Made by a program: the position numbers and the translations under genes
Assembly (NCBI GenBank): GCA_003661365.1
Contig: QMVZ01000043.1
Span: forward strand, 1 to 10,276
Direction: 5' to 3'
Origin: Thermoproteota archaeon
Lineage (GTDB): Archaea; Korarchaeota; Korarchaeia; Korarchaeales; Korarchaeaceae
Length of the DNA stretch: 10,276 nt
Shown: one piece after another, positions 5,075 to 10,276 of the stretch
Layout: each line of letters starts with the position of its first letter
Numbering within the stretch: the first letter of the stretch is position 1
The notes under the pieces: model-generated
What the model was told of the DNA's origin: nothing
The model's input: only the letters and a program-made list of their open reading frames with translations
Databases searched by the model: none

Positions 5075-6294
5075 TAAGTAGGACCATAACCCCACTTTTC
5101 AATTGCTTGTTTGAGTTCATCGTGAGTTTGAGCAGCCGTTAGAACTCCTTCTCCCCTCATTATTGCGTCCATAGCTTCTCTTAAGGCCTTAGCACCTGCC
5201 TGAATTCCCCAAGGGTGGAAGAAAATTGCTTCATCTGCCATCAAAACTTGATCTTGACCGAACGTAAGTATGTTTGCCTCTAAGCTCCCCGGAAATATTC
5301 CTCTGCAGGCTGCTGGCATTGCTGGCAACACATTGTTAAGTTTTCTCCTCATAACATCATCAATTCCTTTTAATTCCTCTACATCATAACTGTCTCGTGA
5401 AATAGCTCTTCTGGCAATTAAATCTCCTCCTAGAAGTCTAACCATAAGGGTTGTTGTTTTTCCTGAAACGGTCCCTTTCGAAGTGAGGAAAGAGGCTTCC
5501 TGTAAGCCAGTTACATAAATCGGAACCTCGAGGTCCCCTTCTTTAACCAACATCTCGAGTGCAGAAAGTCCTGCGCTTGAGACATCCACTTCTAAAGCAG
5601 TTGCACCGTTCTCAACAGCTTTTTCAGCGAATTCCAGTATTTTGTCGCATCTTGACGTTATGTTAATAGCGTACATTATTTTCCTACCCGTTTCTCCTCT
5701 AACTCTATCTATCATGTCTGCAAAATGTGAAGTTCTGGCCTCTATGGGACTGAAATTCTGGTTTGTTAAGTATTGAGGGTCTGCTCCGACATCGATGCCA
5801 GATATTGCAATGTCGTAAAATATCCTGGCTTGAGTAGCTGGAAGGATGTCTGGATTTGTCCTCATGACAACTCCAAGAAGAGGACCTTTAGAAGCCAACA
5901 TCCTTTTTATTCCCTCACTTCCCAGCTTAGGACCTGGAAAATAGGTTAGAAGATCCTTTGGGATTCGAATGTCCACTATTTCAACTTTTCCAGTCCTAAC
6001 TGTCTCAAAGAAATTCGTAGTGATGGTAGAAATCAGCTGAGGAAGGCCGTTTGATTCTAAATCAAAGAGCTCAAGGGGATATTCAACTCCAAGCAAAGAA
6101 TTTTCCTCGTCCACAATTGATATTGTTGTTTTTGAGATCAAACCTCCTGTTTGCTTGCTTTCTGCCATTTCTTTTGTTGAAGAAATGAAGTCAGCGATCT
6201 TGCTAACTGGAACCTCGCCTTCAAAGCGATAAATTACTTCCAGGTTATCTGTCTCTGGAGCTGTTGATGATCCTCTTTTTACTTCCCTCAACAC
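5074..6294 (-). CDS. divergent RuBisCO-like protein lacking the catalytic residues
   Basis: This 406-residue protein belongs to the RuBisCO large-subunit family but is probably not a carboxylase. Family landmarks include ITTNFFETV (91-99; N94 matches active-site N123 of spinach), YFPGPKLGSEGIKRML (118-133), GVV (141-143), LPAMPAACRGIFPG (323-336), FFHPWGIQAGAKALREAMDA (358-377) and THDELKQAIEKWG (390-402). Ungapped alignment by eye to form III shows the base lysine K175 as R145 and K177 as N147. The carbamylated K201 is A171, and metal ligands D203 and E204 are P173 and Q174. H294 and R295 appear as T262 and G263. Loop 6 (GKLEG, K334) is missing from a region about 17-20 residues shorter than usual. 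E45 may match E60. The start is GTG with an AGAGG site 5 nt upstream; the frame is intact, so this is not a fresh pseudogene. It shares a 3' hairpin with the isomerase gene. It could be a form IV enzyme with other chemistry or a binding protein. Confidence 0.85.
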   Translation of the reverse strand: MLREVKRGSSTAPETDNLEVIYRFEGEVPVSKIADFISSTKEMAESKQTGGLISKTTISIVDEENSLLGVEYPLELFDLESNGLPQLISTITTNFFETVRTGKVEIVDIRIPKDLLTYFPGPKLGSEGIKRMLASKGPLLGVVMRTNPDILPATQARIFYDIAISGIDVGADPQYLTNQNFSPIEARTSHFADMIDRVRGETGRKIMYAINITSRCDKILEFAEKAVENGATALEVDVSSAGLSALEMLVKEGDLEVPIYVTGLQEASFLTSKGTVSGKTTTLMVRLLGGDLIARRAISRDSYDVEELKGIDDVMRRKLNNVLPAMPAACRGIFPGSLEANILTFGQDQVLMADEAIFFHPWGIQAGAKALREAMDAIMRGEGVLTAAQTHDELKQAIEKWGYGPT

Positions 6295-6297
6295 AAT

Positions 6298-6340
6298 AAC
6301 CTCTCTTTAGCCTTTCTTCATAATTAACAATTAAAAGTTA
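6298..6340 (-). promoter_or_regulatory. promoter and ribosome site for the RuBisCO-like gene
   Basis: On the minus strand TTTTAATTG (about 6340-6332) is a TATA-like box about 43 nt before the GTG start, and GAGAGGTT (6305-6298) is a Shine-Dalgarno. Initiation about 26 nt past the box would give a leader of some 15 nt carrying that site. A second AT-rich box, TTAATTAT, lies at 6328-6321. This leader-bearing design differs from the leaderless look of neighbouring promoters. Confidence 0.45.
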
Positions 6341-6394
6341 GGGAAAATGATTTTCTTCCCATCCTGTTCGATTTGATCTGGGAGATGGTAATAA

Positions 6395-6402
6395 TTTAAG
6401 AT
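6395..6402 (+). promoter_or_regulatory. TATA-like box for the rightward operon
   Basis: TTTAAGAT is centred about 25 nt before the ATG at 6424, the spacing of a leaderless archaeal start. No Shine-Dalgarno precedes that ATG. It would drive the kinase, glycerate kinase, TrmB and PHP genes together and diverges from the RuBisCO-like gene promoter. Confidence 0.5.
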
Positions 6403-6423
6403 ATTGGTTGAGAAATCCCTTGA

Positions 6424-7692
6424 ATGCCGCATGACATTACCCTCGGCTTACACAAGTTCGAATGCACACTAAAACCAAAGCACGGATTCTTGGTTCTAAG
6501 TCCCCTGAGGATAGTCAAGAAAAAAGGTAGAATTGAATGCTGGGGTTCAGAAATCGAATATATTGAAGTCGAGGAGAGAGGAATTCCAGTTCTAATAAGA
6601 GCTTTAGAGACTAGTAATCTGGAGGTATGGGCTCCTTCGAGACCTGTAGAGATTCCAGAGATAATTCCAAAGGAATGGGAGGAGTTAGCCTCTAAGATCA
6701 AATCAGGAGACACGGTAATGTTACTTGGAGGCATAGATGTGGGTAAAAGTGGCTTATTTGCGTTTCTCGCCAACAAATTAGTATCTTCTGGTCTAAAACT
6801 AGGACTCATAGATGCAGATATTGGTCAATCAGATATCGGGCCTGTGGGAACGATAGGCCTCTCATTGATAGAGGAGACAATCATCCATCCCTCTCTAACA
6901 GATCCAGATTTTCTTTTCTTCGTTGGAGACAACACTCCAAGAGGACATCTCTTACCTATGGTTATAGGTACTAGAAAGCTCCTTGATACAGCAAAGCGTA
7001 AAGGAGCTGATGTTATACTGATAAATACTACAGGATACATCCACTCAAGCCCTGCAAGAGCCTTAAAGCGGTTCAAGATACTTGCAACGGAGCCAACCAA
7101 AGTAGTGATATTGCAAAGAAAGGATGAATCAGAGCACATAGTAAAATTGATCCCAAGAAGCTCAGAGATCATTAAAATTCCCGTTTCAAGGAGTATAAGA
7201 AGAAAAAATCGCTCATACAGGGTTCTTTTCAGGCAAAACAACATAAAGAGGTACTTGAACGGGGCTGGAAGCACGAAGATAAATGTTGAGAGCACCAAGC
7301 TCGTGGACACGTTATTCTTTTCTGGTTCGTCTAGTCCCGAACTCAACCAAGAACTTGAAAAATTGCTTGGAACGCGGGTAATATATGCAGAAGAATCTCC
7401 AGACCTCATACTTTGTGTCCTAAATTCGTCAAGAGTACAAAAGGGACTTATGGTTAAAGGAAAGCCTCTAAGGGTAGCTATGCTAAAAGGATATGAGGGA
7501 CTATACGTTGGTTTTTTGGATAGCCTTGGATTTTGTCGCGGTATTGGAATAATTGAGAGTTTTAGGCCAAATCAAGGAATTTTGGAGGTTTATTCCAGTT
7601 TCTCAGGCAACTTTGAGTATATAGATTTCGGGTACCTAAAGTTCAATAGAGATGGCGTACAAATTGGAAGGAGGGGTTTGACCGAGCCTTGA
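6424..7692 (+). CDS. RNA 5'-hydroxyl polynucleotide kinase, Clp1/Grc3 family
   Basis: This enzyme phosphorylates 5'-hydroxyl ends of RNA (possibly DNA) with ATP or GTP, as the archaeal Clp1 homologue does, probably in RNA repair or splicing. Domains follow the family order. A beta-rich N-terminal domain spans about 1-85. The P-loop kinase core has Walker A LGGIDVGKSG (101-110, K108), DADIGQS (130-136) as the Walker B-like motif, TPRGH (171-175) as the lid/clasp region, and NTTGYI (201-206) matching the conserved NT.GW stretch. A C-terminal beta domain runs from about 300 to 422. At 422 residues it is somewhat longer than the compact archaeal members. The ATG at 6424 has a TATA-like box about 25 nt upstream. 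It is first in a plus-strand operon, its stop overlapping the next gene by 4 nt. With RtcA at the left edge, the window encodes enzymes acting on both RNA ends. Confidence 0.9.
   Translation: MPHDITLGLHKFECTLKPKHGFLVLSPLRIVKKKGRIECWGSEIEYIEVEERGIPVLIRALETSNLEVWAPSRPVEIPEIIPKEWEELASKIKSGDTVMLLGGIDVGKSGLFAFLANKLVSSGLKLGLIDADIGQSDIGPVGTIGLSLIEETIIHPSLTDPDFLFFVGDNTPRGHLLPMVIGTRKLLDTAKRKGADVILINTTGYIHSSPARALKRFKILATEPTKVVILQRKDESEHIVKLIPRSSEIIKIPVSRSIRRKNRSYRVLFRQNNIKRYLNGAGSTKINVESTKLVDTLFFSGSSSPELNQELEKLLGTRVIYAEESPDLILCVLNSSRVQKGLMVKGKPLRVAMLKGYEGLYVGFLDSLGFCRGIGIIESFRPNQGILEVYSSFSGNFEYIDFGYLKFNRDGVQIGRRGLTEP
7670..7676 (+). promoter_or_regulatory. ribosome binding site before the glycerate kinase TTG start
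   Basis: GGAGGGG lies inside the 3' end of the kinase gene, 12 nt before the TTG at 7689. The spacing is long but no such site precedes the alternative ATG at 7737, so it favours the TTG start and translation coupled to the upstream gene. Confidence 0.45.
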
Positions 7693-9062
7693 ACATAATC
7701 AAGAATCATTCGGAAATAATATCGAACGCTAGTGGTATGGAGAGAAAGGCTAGAGAGATAATGTTAGAGCTTTTAGAATCTGCCATAGAGACAGTAGATG
7801 GTAAAAAGAGCGTAATTTCTTCTATTTCATTGAAAGACGAGTGTTTTTCTGTCGAAGATCTGGAAATTCCTCTGAAAGGCAAAGTACTTGTGATAGGGGC
7901 TGGCAAAGCCAGTGGTAAGATGGCTGAAGGGGTAGAATATGTGCTTCTAGATCATATTCACGCAGGCCACGTAAACGTTCTGAGCGGAACGGAGGGACTT
8001 TTCAACCTGAGCAAAGTCAGGACTTTTCCCGCGGGGCACCCTATCCCAGATCATAACACATTGGAGGGGACCCGCAAGATAGTAGAACTCGTCAGAGGAT
8101 TGGATGAATCTGACGTCGTTATCACCCTAATCTCCGGGGGAGGCTCTGCCCTCATGGAGATGCCCATGCCGGGCATAACTTTAGAAGATCTCAATCGTGC
8201 AACTAGGCTTCTTTTGGAATGTGGAGCTAGGATCCAGGAGATAAATTCTGTTAGAAAGCACATATCACAAGTAAAGGGTGGAAGGCTGGCCAGGCTTTGC
8301 TATCCAGCGACAGTTATCTCCCTCATTATATCGGACGTCATAGGAGATCCTCTTGATTCCATAGCCTCTGGACCCACGGCTCCAGACACGACCACATTCC
8401 AAGATGCGTGGGAAGTATTGGAAAAGTACGATCTTTTGAAAAAGATGCCTAAGAGCATAGTGGAGACGCTCAAGAAAGGAGTTAGGGGGGAAATTCATGA
8501 CACGCCAAAGCCTGGAGATCCCGTCTTCGAAAGGGTACATAATTTCATAGTTGCAAACAATGAGAAAGCTCTATATGCTGCTGCTAATCAAGCTAAGGCT
8601 TTGGGTCTCAATACGCTAGTTTTAGGATCTTTTATTGAGGGAGAGGCCCGACATGTGGGACAGGCTTTGGCTGGAATTGCCCAAGGAATAAAGCACCAGA
8701 ATGTCCCGATAAGCCCGCCTGCTGTCGTTTTAGCAGGTGGTGAGACGACAGTTAGAGTTGTGGGCTCTGGTAAGGGTGGAAGGAACCAGGAAGTGGTTCT
8801 TGGATCCGTAGAAAAGATAGCTGACGAAGAAGGGTTGTGCATAGCCTCTGTGGGCACTGATGGAGTTGATGGAGTAACTGATGCTGCTGGAGCAATTGCT
8901 GATGGGAAAACTCTTAGCAGAGCGCTTAGTTTGGGTCTAAAACCGTCGACCTTCCTCAACAGGAACGACTCCTACTCTTTCTTCCTCGCCCTAAACGACT
9001 TGATTTTCACTGGACCAACCCTCACAAACGTCATGGACGTAATGGGGGTTGTTGTTCTTTGA
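7689..9062 (+). CDS. glycerate 2-kinase (MOFRL-type)
   Basis: This cytoplasmic enzyme phosphorylates D-glycerate to 2-phosphoglycerate with ATP, feeding lower glycolysis. It is a full-length MOFRL/GckA-type kinase of 457 residues. Motifs in order are VIGAGKASGKM (68-78), FPAGHPIPD (113-121), LISGGGSALM (148-157), INSVRKHISQVKGGRLA (185-201), SDVIGDPLDSIASGPT (215-230), AGGETTV (349-355), GSGKGGRNQE (359-368), VGTDGVDGVTDAAGA (388-402) and TGPTLTNVMD (441-450). The start is either TTG 7689, overlapping the upstream stop as TTGA and preceded by GGAGGGG, or ATG 7737 (residue 17), which would match the usual N-terminus of the family better. It is followed by the TrmB gene through another TTGA overlap, making it a natural candidate target of that regulator. 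Function is secure by family; the glycerate source is not shown by the window. Confidence 0.92.
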   Translation: MNIIKNHSEIISNASGMERKAREIMLELLESAIETVDGKKSVISSISLKDECFSVEDLEIPLKGKVLVIGAGKASGKMAEGVEYVLLDHIHAGHVNVLSGTEGLFNLSKVRTFPAGHPIPDHNTLEGTRKIVELVRGLDESDVVITLISGGGSALMEMPMPGITLEDLNRATRLLLECGARIQEINSVRKHISQVKGGRLARLCYPATVISLIISDVIGDPLDSIASGPTAPDTTTFQDAWEVLEKYDLLKKMPKSIVETLKKGVRGEIHDTPKPGDPVFERVHNFIVANNEKALYAAANQAKALGLNTLVLGSFIEGEARHVGQALAGIAQGIKHQNVPISPPAVVLAGGETTVRVVGSGKGGRNQEVVLGSVEKIADEEGLCIASVGTDGVDGVTDAAGAIADGKTLSRALSLGLKPSTFLNRNDSYSFFLALNDLIFTGPTLTNVMDVMGVVVL

Positions 9063-9883
9063 ACTCATCCAAGGATAAGGACAAGTTGCTTGCCCTGATA
9101 GAAGCATTGAAGGGAATAGGTCTGACGGAGACGCAAGCGAAGGTGTACGCATTTCTTTTAAAGGAGGGAACTTCAAACGCCAAGAAAACAGCTATAGAAA
9201 CTAAAGTTCCCGTTGAGAGGATATACAGAACGTTCGAGCAACTTCACGAGCTAGGTTTAGTTAGGTATGAAGGTTCCAAGCCGATACGGTATTCCCCAAT
9301 CTCTCCAGAGCTAGCTATTAAGAACTTTTACCTTAGAAGGTCATTAGAATTGGAAGAACGTTTTCAGAGACTATTTGAATGCCTTGGCCCTGTTCCAGAG
9401 CTTGTTTCAATATCTCAATGGATGAAGGAAGATATTCTCATCTTCAGAGAGGAAGACTTGTTCTTGGGCTTGTTAAAGGATCTTCTAAAAGGTACTGAAG
9501 GTGAACTCCTAGCCATCTTCTCGGATGTTGATCGTTGGTTATTCAATGAAGTGCTCTCTCTCCTTCGATATATTTGGATCCCTAAAGTTAGGGTGGTGCT
9601 TCCATCCACTGATTGGCTAACTGGCTTGTTTACCAACTTTAGGAGGTTTGAGACTAGAATCTCGAAATCAAAAAATTCTGGGCTTCTTATCGATAAAGGT
9701 CGTGTTGCTTTGGTCAGCAGAAAAGGCGGTTCCCCCTTAATAGTGGTCGTTCTAGGAGCGCCGATCATTGATCCCTTTGTTCAATACTTAGAATCCAAAT
9801 GGCTGTCCTCGATACCTATAGAAATGGCTCTAAGAAAACAAGGAGATAAGACAAGGGATCGTAGCGAACTTGGTGAAAGTTAG
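9059..9883 (+). CDS. TrmB-family transcriptional regulator
   Basis: This is a DNA-binding regulator of the archaeal TrmB type, which usually senses sugars or sugar derivatives. Residues 16-80 form the winged helix-turn-helix, with the hallmark GLTETQAKVYAFLLKEGTSN (21-40), then IETKVPVERIYRTFEQLHEL (46-65) as the recognition part and GLVRYEGSKPIRY (66-78) as the wing. A short helical linker (about 84-108) follows. The C-terminal 160 residues form an alpha/beta domain resembling the phospholipase D-like effector fold of short TrmB proteins, without a clear full sugar-binding domain. At 274 residues it is shorter than sugar-responsive TrmB itself. The TTG start overlaps the glycerate kinase stop by 4 nt, with GGGGGTT 8 nt before it. 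Its place directly after glycerate kinase suggests control of that operon or a three-carbon ligand; this is inference. The PHP gene begins on the base after its stop. Confidence 0.87.
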   Translation: MNSSKDKDKLLALIEALKGIGLTETQAKVYAFLLKEGTSNAKKTAIETKVPVERIYRTFEQLHELGLVRYEGSKPIRYSPISPELAIKNFYLRRSLELEERFQRLFECLGPVPELVSISQWMKEDILIFREEDLFLGLLKDLLKGTEGELLAIFSDVDRWLFNEVLSLLRYIWIPKVRVVLPSTDWLTGLFTNFRRFETRISKSKNSGLLIDKGRVALVSRKGGSPLIVVVLGAPIIDPFVQYLESKWLSSIPIEMALRKQGDKTRDRSELGES

Positions 9884-10276
9884 ATGAGGATATACGCGGA
9901 TTTTCACATACATTCCCGCTATAGCAGGGCTACAAGCAAGGAAATGAGCGTTCCCAACCTAGCTTACTGGGCTGAGAAGAAAGGGTTGAATCTTTTGGGA
10001 ACAGGCGATTTTACTCACCCAATCTGGCTACGAGAGCTTAAGACCGTGCTTAAACCATCAGAGTTTGAAGGATTCTATTCCTATAAAGGGACATTCTTTA
10101 TCTTAACAGCTGAAATTAACACCATTTTCGAAAGAGAAGGAAGAACTCACAGGATCCATCACCTCATTTTGGCCCCAGATTTTGAAGCTGTTGAATCTCT
10201 AAATGCAATTTTGGGAGAAAGGGGGGATCTAATATCAGACGGCCGGCCCTCTCTGCAGATGACTCCAGCTGAATTA
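9884..10276 (+). CDS. PHP-domain phosphoesterase, endonuclease Q-like, N-terminal part (runs off right edge)
   Basis: The frame opens with ATG at 9884 and stays open for 131 residues to the edge. It starts MRIYADFHIHSRYSRATSKE, the PHP motif I with D6, H8 and H10. Motif II is LLGTGDFTHPIW (37-48) with D42. AEINTIF (76-82) supplies E77, and RTHRIHHLILAPD (87-99) supplies further metal-ligand histidines; ISDGRPSLQMTP (117-128) follows. This pattern belongs to the archaeal PHP family that includes endonuclease Q, which nicks DNA 5' of deaminated bases such as uracil and hypoxanthine. Members are often misnamed UvrD-helicase-associated. The zinc-binding and C-terminal regions lie outside the window, so exact activity is uncertain. 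GGTGA sits 7 nt before the ATG, which abuts the TrmB stop, so it is part of the same operon. Confidence 0.85.
   Translation, partial: MRIYADFHIHSRYSRATSKEMSVPNLAYWAEKKGLNLLGTGDFTHPIWLRELKTVLKPSEFEGFYSYKGTFFILTAEINTIFEREGRTHRIHHLILAPDFEAVESLNAILGERGDLISDGRPSLQMTPAEL

Noticed and set aside
5455..5480. Walker A-like SGKTTT (residues 277-282) in the RuBisCO-like protein
   Set aside because: The spacing is not GxxxxGK[ST] (a lysine occupies the first glycine position), and the stretch aligns with a normal part of the RuBisCO barrel.
6825..7409. Minus-strand open frame of 194 codons
   Set aside because: It is antisense to the RNA kinase gene, whose motifs are clear, and its own translation is low-complexity and featureless.
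2741..10248. GGCCGGCC occurring twice (2741-2748 and 10241-10248) in A+T-rich DNA
   Set aside because: Both copies lie inside genes, encode Gly-Arg-Pro in frame, and show no shared flanks; treated as coincidence.
1..10276. CRISPR arrays, tRNA or rRNA genes, insertion sequences, attachment sites
   Set aside because: None was found by reading both strands: no regularly spaced repeats, no cloverleaf with CCA-type end, no transposase.

Overview
The window looks like chromosomal DNA of a thermophilic archaeon. The genes are archaeal in type: a crenactin-type actin, ribose-1,5-bisphosphate isomerase, a Clp1/Grc3-type RNA 5'-kinase and a TrmB regulator. Several genes have TATA-like boxes about 22 to 32 nt before the start, as expected for leaderless archaeal mRNAs. 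Arginine is mostly AGA/AGG, and TTG and GTG starts are common. Crenactin is known from Thermoproteales, Korarchaeota and Caldiarchaeum-like lineages. The moderate G+C makes a Korarchaeota-like or similar lineage plausible, but no rRNA is present to prove it.

Layout. Bases 1-667 (minus) hold the N-terminal half of RNA 3'-phosphate cyclase RtcA. Bases 668-1063 carry its promoter and an interrupted reading frame that may be a decayed gene. Bases 1064-1738 (minus) encode an unrecognised six-helix membrane protein. Bases 1739-2051 hold two promoters pointing away from each other, a short open frame of unknown status and a 12-bp palindrome. Bases 2052-3991 (plus) are a tight pair: O6-alkylguanine-DNA alkyltransferase, then a TTG-started crenactin. 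Bases 4033-5055 (plus) encode ribose-1,5-bisphosphate isomerase. It runs tail-to-tail into a RuBisCO-family gene (5074-6294, minus), and a perfect 9-bp hairpin lies exactly across the two stop codons. From 6424 to the right edge runs a plus-strand operon: RNA 5'-hydroxyl kinase, glycerate 2-kinase, TrmB-type regulator, and the start of a PHP-domain protein of the endonuclease Q type. Each junction overlaps by 4 nt or abuts.

The most interesting object is the RuBisCO-family gene. It keeps the overall family pattern but has lost nearly every catalytic residue: the carbamylated lysine, both acidic metal ligands, the base lysine, the active-site histidines and loop 6. It still sits beside the isomerase that makes RuBisCO's substrate. 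It is either a RuBisCO-like protein with new chemistry or a non-catalytic descendant acting as a binding or regulatory protein in the nucleotide/pentose-bisphosphate pathway. A second point is crenactin paired with a DNA-repair alkyltransferase, with no arcadin gene recognised nearby. RNA-end enzymes (RtcA, Clp1/Grc3-like kinase) and DNA-damage enzymes (alkyltransferase, EndoQ-like) recur across the window.
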